Assembly: GCA_002716725.1 (NCBI GenBank)
Contig: PBBX01000034.1
Span: 1-33,790 of the forward strand
Direction: 5' to 3'
DNA length: 33,790 nt
Source: a bacterium
GTDB taxonomy: Bacteria; Margulisbacteria; Marinamargulisbacteria; GCA-2716485; GCA-002719695
The notes under the pieces are model-generated. The model was not told the DNA's origin and made no database searches. It saw only the letters and a program-made list of their open reading frames with translations. Both the position numbers and the translations under genes were made by a program. Positions 30,501 to 33,790 of the stretch are shown piece after piece. Each line of letters starts with the position of its first letter. The first letter of the stretch is position 1.

Positions 30501-33500
30501 TACAAAAATTAGTGAGGGAGTTCCTATAGAGGGTGGCGGTGTTAAAGTAGCCTCGATTCAGCAATCTTTAGAACAAATTGCTATCGAATTAATTTCATTA
30601 AATGTGGTTCATAATTTAGAAAGTCGCGACGCTATTGATTCTGATTTATTTAAAAAGGCCACCTCTATTCCAGATCCAAATAATCAATTAGCCTTTTTAC
30701 GGGTTCAGCTTAATATTCTTAAGACGATACAAAATCAACCTGGGTTTAGTCAATTAAGCATACCAGGCACGTTAGAGGCTAACATGGCTAAGACGACTAT
30801 GTTTAACTCTGAATCTGACAAGGTTTACAGCACAGATATGGATCAAGCCATTGATGCGTTGAAAGAAAAGCATCCTCCTGGGAAAGCTGCAGACGTTACA
30901 TTGTGTGATCCAGGTAACTTTGACTCCTTTGACGATTTATATGACCTTTACAGACAACTGGAGCATTTTGATGATTCTTATTTAGAAGACAAGGGTATTG
31001 ATAAACAATACGTACGAGATAGATTGATAGCGCTTGCCCGTTTAGCCCCCGATAATAAGACTGCTCAATTATTTTTAATGGATCAAGATAAGATATCGCT
31101 AGATGATTTTGAGTCCATAAAAAAGAAAGCAAACACGTTTCATGATCATGCTCTTATCAAAACAGTTCAAACTCGTTTAGACTCTAAAGCCTTTAAAGAT
31201 GACCCGGTGCAACATATCGACAAGCTTTTAACGTCATTAGACCAAGATGATGACGTTTATTCAAAGTGTTTTGACCCAGCTAATTTAAATCGCATTTTAG
31301 CTGATGATAAAGGGGATGAAAAGCTAACAACATTATTATTAAAAATTCAGAACCCAGCTGAGAGAAGAAAGGTGCTAAAAGATAATTTGTATGACTCTAT
31401 TCCTAAGGCGGATACAGATGCATTAAGTCGTGGTCAGACATTAAAACGGTTAAATTTTTTACTAAATCATCAAGATTTATTATCCTCGATAGGGGTTTCT
31501 AAAGATGAATTTTTAATGAAAGCGTTTCAAACTAGGTTAGGTTTAGACAAACCTGAATCTAAGGAGAAAATGATTGGGGATCACTTAGCTAATATCTTTA
31601 AAGCAGAGTCGGTTCCAGATGGTGTTGATCGAGAAATTTTAAAGTTGTATTTGGAGTTAGAACCGAAAACAGAACGAAAGTTTATACGATCTAATAATCT
31701 TCTCTTGTTTGAAAACGTGATGGATGATTATATGGCGGTTCAAAAAGAGAAACGAAAAACAAATGAATTTGATGAAAAAGCTTGTACAAAAATGGCTAAT
31801 ATTATTAATGATTTTATGAAAGCATTTCCACATCTTAATCATGATCCAGATCATTCTAAATATTTAACTAAATTTTCTAAATTAATTGAATATGATTTTC
31901 GTCGTAATCAAGGGGCGTTGTTTCGTAAGTGTTTTAGTTCAGAGTATCAGGGGATTGAAACAAATAAATTATTAAAATTTGCAGTTTTAAAGTCTATGTA
32001 TAGCTTAGATCATCGTGCGGCTGTTAAAGATGCATTGCTTGAGTCAACACGCATTATGAGTTTAGAAGATCCTTCTAATAAAGACTATTTTTCTTTTTAT
32101 GAAACTTTAATTAATGATTTATCTCGATTTGGACGCAATGAGTTTTCAAATGCTTTTTTTAAAAAACAGCACTCTTCTTTGCCTTGGGGAGCTTCTGTAG
32201 GAAGATCGGTGATGGGTCTAGGCAATGATATCGATGATATGCGATCTGTTTTAGCATCACCTCCGGGTCATGTTGTTATTAGTCCTGACATGTTTAATAC
32301 AATTTTTAAAGGGGATGAGGCTAAGAGCACTGGTATGTATCAACGGTGTAAAAGACGAGGGTTTTTAACTAAAGAAGGACGTATGACTCCAAAAATGATG
32401 ATGTTACTTAATGATAAGAAAAAATTTGCAGATAATTTTGCTTATGGGGATATTACATCAGAATCAAGTATCGCTTTGGTAGACAAATCTGTTCATGATG
32501 CAAAAAAGGCTGTTATAGGAGCGGATCAGTTAAAACACGATGCTGGACAGATTTATGATTATTTAAAACCGTTTGCTAGAAATTCTTATGGGAAAGTATC
32601 AGACAATAAGATAATAGCAAATAAAGATTATCAGCAAAAAGGGTATCTTGATCCAAAGGGATGGGCTAATCGGTCTAAGCAGCATTATGAATTGTTAATC
32701 TCATGTTTTGATGTTGATCCTAATTCTATTGATTTAAAGATATTGCAAGAGAGTATCGTTAGTGGTGATTTGAAAAAAGCGGCAACTACTTTAAAAAAAT
32801 TCGATGCAGATAATTTATTAGCTAATTTTGGTGTTATTGATGAACAAGGGTTTTTAATGCCTAAGTTTCAAGGAAAAACTAAGTCAGAAGTAGAAGATGA
32901 ACTTAAAGTCATCTTTGAGTTGGGTGATGGCATTTTTGAGTTGGGTGATGACATTGTTGAAAGTATTATTGCTCAAAACACTACTATACGTGATCGTTTT
33001 GGAAGATTGCCCATTAATGTTCAACAGTTACAAGAGGTTTTAGCTGAGTATATGGAGTGGCAATCTAAAGGTGTTACTCAACCTGACCAACTAGTTTTTA
33101 ATAGCGCCTATGAGAATGAACAACAAATTTTTAGATGTCTTTTTAAAGATGCTGTTGATCAGGATATAGTCTTAAAGACGCCTAGCATCGGAGTTAGTCA
33201 TGTTAAATCAGGTTTAGATGATGATGATAGATTAGCTGATAGGATACTGGCGGCTTTAAAACAAGAAAATTGTATTATTGGTGGACACATTCAGTGTTTG
33301 GATCCAAAACGTTTAGTAAAAAATTATAATCTTACTGCTGATAGTGCTAAAGAAAAACGTATTGTCGATTTCATTAATTCTCAAAACTCTTATAAAGAAG
33401 CGGTTGATTTATTAATGCGTGATATACAATCGTCTAATGGTATGGCTTTAACGGATACAAAAAAAGCAAAAGATATCGAAACTTTAGGGGCTATGTATAC

Positions 33501-33790
33501 AAAATCTCAGGATAAAGATGTTCCTACTCAACTTGGAAAAGGATATGATGATCATTATTTTGTTGCTAATAAATTAAATAAAGCTGAAAACTATACCTTA
33601 AAGTTAGGTGTTATTAATGAATTGGGTAAGGTGGAAATTCCAGATAATTCTAAAGAAAATTATCATTATTGGGTAACCCAAAAACTAGGACCAGATCGTA
33701 TTTCGGAGTTGTTATTAGATCCAGATTTAACACATCAAGGGCGAGACTTTTTATTAAAACAGTATTTATTTGATACCTCAGGGACGAATC
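15547..33790 (+). CDS. Giant multidomain protein, at least 6,081 aa, runs off the window
   Basis: One reading frame is open from ATG 15547 to the right edge: I translated it in full and found no stop. The visible part alone would exceed 600 kDa. There is no N-terminal signal peptide. In order: a helical N-terminus (1-198); a transglutaminase-like cysteine peptidase domain (199-320); mixed sequence to about 1030; repeated blocks of amphipathic helices and hydrophobic Ala/Gly-rich segments (about 1035-2240); a Lys-rich stretch (about 2419-2482); further hydrophobic segments including a glycine-zipper-like one (2819-2852); a Gly8-Asp5 linker (3224-3236); a Lys/Glu/Ala coiled coil (3458-3517); an Ala/Gly-rich membrane-like segment (about 3547-3588); a Pro/Thr linker (about 3913-3960); and soluble helical sequence to the edge. 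A secreted, pore- or surface-acting effector is the favoured inference. Polyketide, peptide-synthetase and phage tape-measure identities lack support. Confidence 0.95.
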   Translation, partial: MSTHARDFSTDFNHLNLIGSGYRLDSMASLFDQPVSFVDDALFEETLEGHLSYGRVSNLELQLKCLRFATFLYSQDLNVDSITQQNKQSLDRVTNFLKTGQYNSDSLQDIITFLDQCLAHSTDSILQLQTGEMTVLKRCLDHLSRDQVDEVSHLIKEREQLIDDLNISKQELFYRNQAFKLDYHNQSVSDFVDELYANQTVYVTDSIEDIIDNVLRYVQKEFKYVSDGQEVDDWQHITDTLQRRQGDCEDIAIVLTGVLSHVFHYRLGYSKKDVASMVRLVAGTFELPNGAKVHHALTKIDLDPHDVYTDSYYLDGISDNLLLAADSGRFETVFEINDVDFNLVNAIDDTFRTAAGLSDLWLFPEEGSSTVLAQMNSVIKEIKKYCSQEIVIPRQMGGFLYRPVTGEAEIDEWLNHSRATFPKKEEDKADADVNNMVLKADEKQEFLDQLDSKKAQLSASPYFLEAQTNYDEALSDFEPLRNDLLDVIPARILADNSCYIDQDGNEVSLDFMDNIKRALSFGDKIDEDDKKKLEDFYAAWETSTPVDNIASWDFGTRYTPDPNTDLWKIKIDGVANKLSASEMAELYTIVAQYSTYNAKSQNVDGLFAAIIPYRALLTGGWITKSAIATALSANGSNLWSPNKEDQLKTNIVLYDNASKAVKAQVDHIWNTLLTPIGSNSQGYISQSFMGVDFQDIDDNVKVNGEDLDFTQAAVINIDPEGRGEGLDLRDNTVLEGANKHIYDKDTFFGISWDMIFPDTLFANMTNGPQKIKNVKRLFGYDFDDNATVNENEKPGGFFVDVDGETNWDVFGQGYNNLIFGLGVDAQQQAIMSDSTVDESDLRSGMDEPSYWAVESGGQLISIDLDEKNKALRDYGIHLKQIEQLETAIEDIREKSPLTDFDKRKISNYYNEIRRIKSGMQKVYHFIDDSMILKPMSEEDQTTLAGTHKFGFKYKENTIKFKLGQTDPSKFFSLSNTIPTFDFVDVHVYTHDLRGVSLNFPTMIFEDADLPSLDQNIIQGVTINEDALFSYAYGLRKLFNKFLLLFYIVQGLQELKLNQARDVHDAHMDSDTKAAVDKSRQASDKLFSKFSRTMNSFQSIANSGVDQVCDQLMSFTGSINSAIKQKKELDVDTWARAVMDIDTSNPYAAFGGFLMNFVVGGATDLIDELVGVFTYLRAELKLQVHGFFTKIEGINAYRATRFLELNLKASDILGENSTSDPKSTGGAQGSVSGDTGSGGTGFSGILNGLFAQRYGPKTEALLRNDANVPNDEGVTIWNETAGVSGGWDDSAGVDKDKNRKMVYQHSLSSLIRFSTSKASGSLDLVADDGRFQKPAVSGSLSDLLNKVQDAKFSKDSSSFNKNLSSSIQAKSVHGTPFRLDYSDLDGTGDTLVQTENQFGLKNSFQNLFQSVSAENPLSWLMFLLLPLQLAVEALIEGAMGGLNEAFGFSGQPYAMYNTELIAAYRERMYMFQSYMSVAMTIAHATAKARLEEAKYWSRDMGIKTTNSSTGVMTLLQQSLASEFNQINKSLQLMSQHHSQLAQCLNDLTKARIDAYESIFQFGLKTSRTLALILIVAAAKGIYIPAISTIVAGMANPVTTAFFQPAAAGGLIDPTYYHMAIGTMASFGLEAMVELSTYAFKTGMKKYKNPRVLIEGYGNDIGTGTGTDSINREYGNVTETKSSFSWDVIHGRDKLLNSESSQGSPWTVRETGDLFEFSNQTVEGTTDKILRASNIQPFVNGLSSFISKARKQYTNNKQAFQWHNMGSPSQAKKALATDESGKVARVDGLEDEVQASFIRNQGDGRVVQNGLALAAATQESQYYLVIVRIHLLILKAILDVMEQVIADLVGFTKQDAYGRLESNGLSVVENLLSLETQIIGDYKTDIANIERDWNYNIGLNKELLHQFYAVSKSSMQIGAASAAWFGGWGLGGMTAGGLATALDIAEQGFRHTGSYGGVNADYHNDDKHGVLEEALMVTKEDNAIMPIQSTDSPRGSSQKFGDSLRLNLRKIIYDQDTRPAEIKDMEGGSTTINELVKEEGDMLKHFILNESLPSLKNKEVENNKAIMEVSKGMGFEMLNPIYLMQLHKDMAHKSVMKILIMMLESARYSLYQQEVQQVTGMASGTNMLQGVMQTIDSHNALQGDLVQDISTQWMSRTTSNNEFQQTLILIGLEAAVVSVFAMAHLFNSASAFMDQLLGPGPAQKMKAVKKFLSGSIGYQLMKGIGKFISDLMLLIGSLSSLNDLNTDFANQKKHNDEDIRNEEEEERHHVSANARTSNDRHVTSAKKHDAANAESQPDFKQSMTITPRGNLAVNKAQLHRAKSAVKKRMRKMRLLQQIQDKQNDARLEILSEITGVQATGAGKNLSRAMGALEKGELAKMDAMFQAAEAITKQINRAMSSLKGAVSSRIVQNITNMASGFSSKKKKRPKTEKQDNDREEKKKGDKKEKVEKKSADIKKKIKESDISDSDRARAAGKDFKQDKESSDQRKGTRAAGTFVEYAGLTNSLVIMAIDSIMASNYTSGSGDTTEEDVFSAEGGGDAIGTDLGAAISDDVSSLFEGAGSGDSADDSAGGVAMQEGLVSNDNSFSGGGDGLGFSETAALENELTLADILKARLAIQRQILDELQEASGSYKKFLDDKFDKTLGKGALGDHDDAVKAAEIMDKLKQSGSVEGINKALQELTNAGLPPNLAATVKRDIESVQEKHQKINHAIKQAFQGDASKFIKTLEDMMLKDPTMTFDQFENSLKTDKTFGGRFDSFSKNIESATFSKRGRSFGGSRIAKQEQLNMKEVLETLTGETFETKGGDTLNPNRSLIKSKGMMMLGFGTLGLGIAFAAGPVGIGIGIGIGLGMKGLAALDQRFGFTTSISNQARKLGITSTISSVSKSISDGASKLSDGASKLSENVSVRFRTLMQGFSDSIGVGVGAGVDSVSSMLHPGLLGVGKGLAKGIKGLGMFAGLGLMLLGESAFGLLSMVASIWKGDYAKSFGASARDGWDAYKAKTLGESFMASFKRFTDDVNDSWQKSDTFKAGKLLYNYVRGDTKSSIDGEVRAESELGKSLESSSSESAMKQRALARLKASLKDSTSSDLEGAGSQDIDTILEEASGKGPAEIRQLANSINFKKRKRLRTKDIDSKKEILNEKRRAIIKAQFNLLRDSNFVDGEKNEDISLKDIKDLKELNDSYTSLLGATGNSEFYDKRDDLAVSHTSTSLKDKLDELEKGMPSGGGGGGGGDDDDDSWNNFGKGIQDILQFVTGSQPNIKASASVLNRDQMQRLLNLHQRFLTNQRSQYTTFQKERQEALEESKKKKALNDSIQVEGNRLSDADLESLSLDQVQGYAERLEEEAKAKEKAIAALRPVLDKISKSDPAFKSPDFDDASAASISTYKEELERYIKEQDQQAESNAVNDLIDSLPANLFSEKDKITLKNIESSQDRFAALQAMRSERLQKIGDRIQANQGVLAAKTSELGNIRNSLMAKTNELAAKTGELGNIQTQLAAKKAELDAKTDELAAKTAELAAMPKVLGNTMDLTGVIDPTEHVTTGEDHTVAGAVTGAALAVAATVASGGSALAVGAAAVGVGALGGAIGHLLSTPDTAAKQKEFIDKFNQRTLNQLDAREGGGGKLENKLNKIFKTGSTEFEDIEGTSSLATVLLGKDRIRGGSAGSQSNKFVRALKDSGDQDKADKELFRLLNTIKLEDLVTTDGTLSEKTQETIGQMLALFDSGKIKAKFSAKKAATSAQTGPGSQAYDNKRNFVHVLNQIMRFSGRGDGDGRHTKEDLGGKTLDSTKIRVFKFGQNLVGLDHGNDELVKLGLLESSSKGGEYRRYFQIDPDAQSSPAGSQDDLKSLQGITEGLAGSIGQLQGDSAVLQGNMDSLTKEKDALGISKDTLDSEIHGLTTAIGVDESHKKRLEGISGTIPLPRMFSATTPQPTLSVSTPLTKPTKPEIDPTYKPKKAPGAEDDATLDKLDTFIKKSKQPVDRLKQSVGINFDDLAILNAREYKIGLSTLSGPSPYSGGGQDSEQQTYEETFFGHVMQPITSMLFSSDRRVDSLTGSTIKKISSPRIKKIFGFTDENERIHQGKIKRTQMARSGVLDRQLARAEDNYGLDKDASTYEVKGTVLAANMRSQLMDGAQGRSETTTIDKFVSNHIEAIMGAEKQLTHIISGGARKGSRDFDSYEGQRQRIMANIAGNVMGLLDQGITKEDDDSSGKLAAGYLLQYVGHKQGEFDKGKLDKGKQVLKEVLDMVHDKDPRLFEKIAHQMGKLVASDSHNQFSMDSKAFKSVIDPIRTGASKKDAQYNFGYQPGHSTVKFDYRRETGAVDSNFYVLQSFLGSSLSDFQSSPSIAVGHSGAKGFGKIDDLLDLYNDPTKPENKKMLADPVLKHMVDEALIKREEFRFLRDGLGDLSSLTQSLSQRIADEMKEFSGQDLVDPNYAFQVTQSQGADALYQLIQEVKEAQGVKLADDKKQQLKHVILESLQTSSGSLKDTIKRLKPDDIQDVGQAVMDQLEDILTKEEALLIAPALSVDTFSASQDTIAVKSKGKLPSILDKQGGINKHLTEYLVMIDSLDSSIANDLLTTPGAPSATGQHSLLDRIIDDLAAASFIKNAETESLIATILVKLAEKVKGEAKVDQRGLDRIKDVTERFQTRVQEKENDMSVEREEKAQDVVDRIQQRLGDLTIEKHEETIDKVKEGFMFGSLGMPTAHSHSMRVSADILDTHQSSKISGVEKGQGFAASLLAGDTDKARHFLATVALEHIEDTTAPESGSRSNRIDHFVDTFTSMIKKGLASVSKDDVPNFQAMLSMIQDMIKNPDEMLQGSLQEITGARVVDFDSPNWIQEKITGLDSDIGHLHAEIHASFGADQTALIKTLNQKQALRGLLQLHQQAQDLVLLSATVEVEGANLSTDDNILQTHVAKFKDNEVNFKTYLREPGNLDKVRQAIQGAKQTTLSFADTKEFLSMVNEVLLETTKNKPNPLGKITEQLQQIDTKISEGVPIEGGGVKVASIQQSLEQIAIELISLNVVHNLESRDAIDSDLFKKATSIPDPNNQLAFLRVQLNILKTIQNQPGFSQLSIPGTLEANMAKTTMFNSESDKVYSTDMDQAIDALKEKHPPGKAADVTLCDPGNFDSFDDLYDLYRQLEHFDDSYLEDKGIDKQYVRDRLIALARLAPDNKTAQLFLMDQDKISLDDFESIKKKANTFHDHALIKTVQTRLDSKAFKDDPVQHIDKLLTSLDQDDDVYSKCFDPANLNRILADDKGDEKLTTLLLKIQNPAERRKVLKDNLYDSIPKADTDALSRGQTLKRLNFLLNHQDLLSSIGVSKDEFLMKAFQTRLGLDKPESKEKMIGDHLANIFKAESVPDGVDREILKLYLELEPKTERKFIRSNNLLLFENVMDDYMAVQKEKRKTNEFDEKACTKMANIINDFMKAFPHLNHDPDHSKYLTKFSKLIEYDFRRNQGALFRKCFSSEYQGIETNKLLKFAVLKSMYSLDHRAAVKDALLESTRIMSLEDPSNKDYFSFYETLINDLSRFGRNEFSNAFFKKQHSSLPWGASVGRSVMGLGNDIDDMRSVLASPPGHVVISPDMFNTIFKGDEAKSTGMYQRCKRRGFLTKEGRMTPKMMMLLNDKKKFADNFAYGDITSESSIALVDKSVHDAKKAVIGADQLKHDAGQIYDYLKPFARNSYGKVSDNKIIANKDYQQKGYLDPKGWANRSKQHYELLISCFDVDPNSIDLKILQESIVSGDLKKAATTLKKFDADNLLANFGVIDEQGFLMPKFQGKTKSEVEDELKVIFELGDGIFELGDDIVESIIAQNTTIRDRFGRLPINVQQLQEVLAEYMEWQSKGVTQPDQLVFNSAYENEQQIFRCLFKDAVDQDIVLKTPSIGVSHVKSGLDDDDRLADRILAALKQENCIIGGHIQCLDPKRLVKNYNLTADSAKEKRIVDFINSQNSYKEAVDLLMRDIQSSNGMALTDTKKAKDIETLGAMYTKSQDKDVPTQLGKGYDDHYFVANKLNKAENYTLKLGVINELGKVEIPDNSKENYHYWVTQKLGPDRISELLLDPDLTHQGRDFLLKQYLFDTSGTN
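16141..16506 (+). other. Transglutaminase-like cysteine peptidase domain in the giant protein
   Basis: Residues 199-320 carry the signature of the bacterial transglutaminase-like cysteine proteinase superfamily: 'DDWQHITDTLQRRQGDCEDI' with Cys248, then 'KVHHAL' with His295, then 'YYLDGIS' with Asp315 (Asp301 or Asp303 are alternatives). The GDCED box, the Trp about 14 residues earlier, and the Cys-His-Asp order and spacing fit the catalytic triad. The domain probably cleaves or cross-links peptide side chains, possibly processing its own chain or a partner. Confidence 0.8.
18601..22320 (+). other. Region of alternating amphipathic helices and hydrophobic segments
   Basis: Residues about 1019-2258 show three to four similarly built blocks: a long amphipathic helix pair, then one or two hydrophobic stretches rich in Ala, Gly, Leu and Ile. 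Examples are 'SWLMFLLLPLQLAVEALI' (about 1418), 'TLALILIVAAAKGIYIPAI' (about 1567), 'YYLVIVRIHLLILKAILDV' (about 1820), 'AASAAWFGGWGLGGM' (about 1918) and 'TLILIGLEAAVVSVFAMAHL' (about 2164). These could be membrane-inserting hairpins. Similarity between blocks is by layout, so common ancestry needs a profile comparison. Confidence 0.55.
20524..20541 (+). repeat. Triple GGCACT repeat
   Basis: GGCACT occurs three times in tandem, encoding Gly-Thr repeats in a loop after the hydrophobic block near residue 1660. It is frame-preserving and slippage-prone. Confidence 0.85.
22801..22992 (+). other. Lys/Glu/Asp-rich low-complexity linker
   Basis: Residues about 2419-2482 are dominated by Lys, Glu and Asp ('SSKKKKRPKTEKQDNDREEK' and on), most likely a disordered or single-helix spacer separating the first hydrophobic region from later modules. 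Confidence 0.75.
24001..24102 (+). other. Glycine-zipper-like hydrophobic segment with GGGATA repeat
   Basis: Residues 2819-2852 form a long hydrophobic stretch ending in repeated Gly-Ile. The DNA has three GGGATA units flanked by one-base variants between 24061 and 24096. Gly every second to fourth residue is typical of tightly packed membrane helices and pore-forming segments. Confidence 0.65.
24205..24246 (+). repeat. Perfect 21-bp tandem duplication
   Basis: Two identical 21-bp units (24205-24225 and 24226-24246) encode Ser-Asp-Gly-Ala-Ser-Lys-Leu twice. Seven codons equal two helical turns, so the duplication preserves frame and helical phase. Confidence 0.93.
25216..25254 (+). repeat. 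Poly-Gly / poly-Asp linker
   Basis: Eight GGT codons followed by one GAC and four GAT codons encode Gly8-Asp5 (residues 3224-3236). It is a flexible hinge and a triplet-repeat tract likely to vary in length between strains. Confidence 0.93.
25918..26100 (+). repeat. Degenerate coiled-coil repeat
   Basis: Residues about 3458-3518 repeat a pattern close to 'LAAKTxEL', some copies followed by 'GNI'. The DNA shows matching copies of 'gctgctaagac'. Seven-residue spacing of Leu/Ala suggests a coiled coil, just before the Ala/Gly-rich hydrophobic segment. Confidence 0.85.
26185..26310 (+). other. Ala/Gly-rich membrane-like segment
   Basis: Residues about 3547-3588 include 'AGAVTGAALAVAATVAS' and 'AVGAAAVGVGALGGAIGHLL', two hydrophobic stretches joined by Gly-Gly-Ser, shaped like a helical hairpin. 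The preceding coiled coil and small-residue content recall type III translocators and pore-forming proteins in general character only. Confidence 0.6.
27283..27426 (+). other. Pro/Thr-rich linker
   Basis: Residues about 3913-3960 are rich in Pro, Thr, Ser and Lys ('TTPQPTLSVSTPLTKPTKP' within it), most likely an extended spacer. It divides the membrane-like half of the protein from the soluble helical half. Confidence 0.7.
32911..32952 (+). repeat. 21-bp tandem duplication with two differences
   Basis: Units 32911-32931 and 32932-32952 differ at two bases and encode 'IFELGDG' and 'IFELGDD'. It is again exactly seven codons, as at 24205-24246, indicating that short helical-phase duplications recur in this gene. 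Confidence 0.9.

Noticed and set aside
19619-31854. Scattered minus-strand frames of 65-95 codons inside the giant gene
   Set aside because: All lie opposite the continuous coding frame, lack ribosome binding sites and resemble nothing known.
15547-33790. Phage tape-measure or polyketide/peptide-synthetase identity for the giant gene
   Set aside because: No phage structural genes are nearby, and no ketosynthase, adenylation, carrier or condensation motifs appear in the translation.

Overview
The window is a low-GC bacterial segment with short intergenic gaps, Shine-Dalgarno (SD) sites ahead of several genes, many stop/start overlaps, and the standard code (no in-frame TGA in over 6,000 codons of the largest gene). 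The organism cannot be named from sequence alone. A class B penicillin-binding protein with an FtsL-like partner, an exported PQQ-type propeller and a flagellar rod/hook protein point to a peptidoglycan-containing, probably diderm, possibly flagellated bacterium. The giant gene and the many unfamiliar proteins suggest an uncultured lineage. Omnitrophota- or Margulisbacteria-like groups are only a guess.

Layout. 1-989: the end of a TPR-like helical-repeat gene whose frame is open to the left edge. 1105-2646: thyA and pdxJ, a two-gene + strand unit. 2643-7165 (- strand): an exported beta-propeller protein, then ftsL-like and ftsI; ftsI converges on pdxJ and their stop codons share TTAA. 7166-7725: 560 bp without a gene. 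7726-14784 (- strand): seven genes reading leftward. Two small helical proteins lead, followed by four hydrophilic, charged proteins of 908, 274, 84 and 566 codons, joined by stop/start overlaps or direct abutment, and then a FlgF/FlgG-like flagellar protein. 14785-14936: a divergent promoter region. 14937-15488 (+): a 183-codon helical, HEAT-like protein. 15547 to the right edge (+): one uninterrupted reading frame of at least 6,081 codons that runs out of the window.

The giant protein is the main discovery candidate. It has no N-terminal signal peptide. A transglutaminase-like cysteine peptidase domain lies at residues 199-320 (Cys248, His295, Asp315). From about residue 1035 to 3590 it carries many hydrophobic, Ala/Gly-rich segments between amphipathic helices. 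These are followed by a coiled coil, a Pro/Thr linker and more than 2,000 residues of soluble helical sequence.

Working hypothesis, inference only: the leftward operon and the rightward giant gene form one divergently transcribed locus. The two small proteins resemble type III secretion needle or rod subunits in size and layout, the charged proteins could be export, chaperone or structural partners, and the giant protein could be the exported or surface-acting effector. No ATPase, export gate or secretin gene is in the window, so this remains untested.
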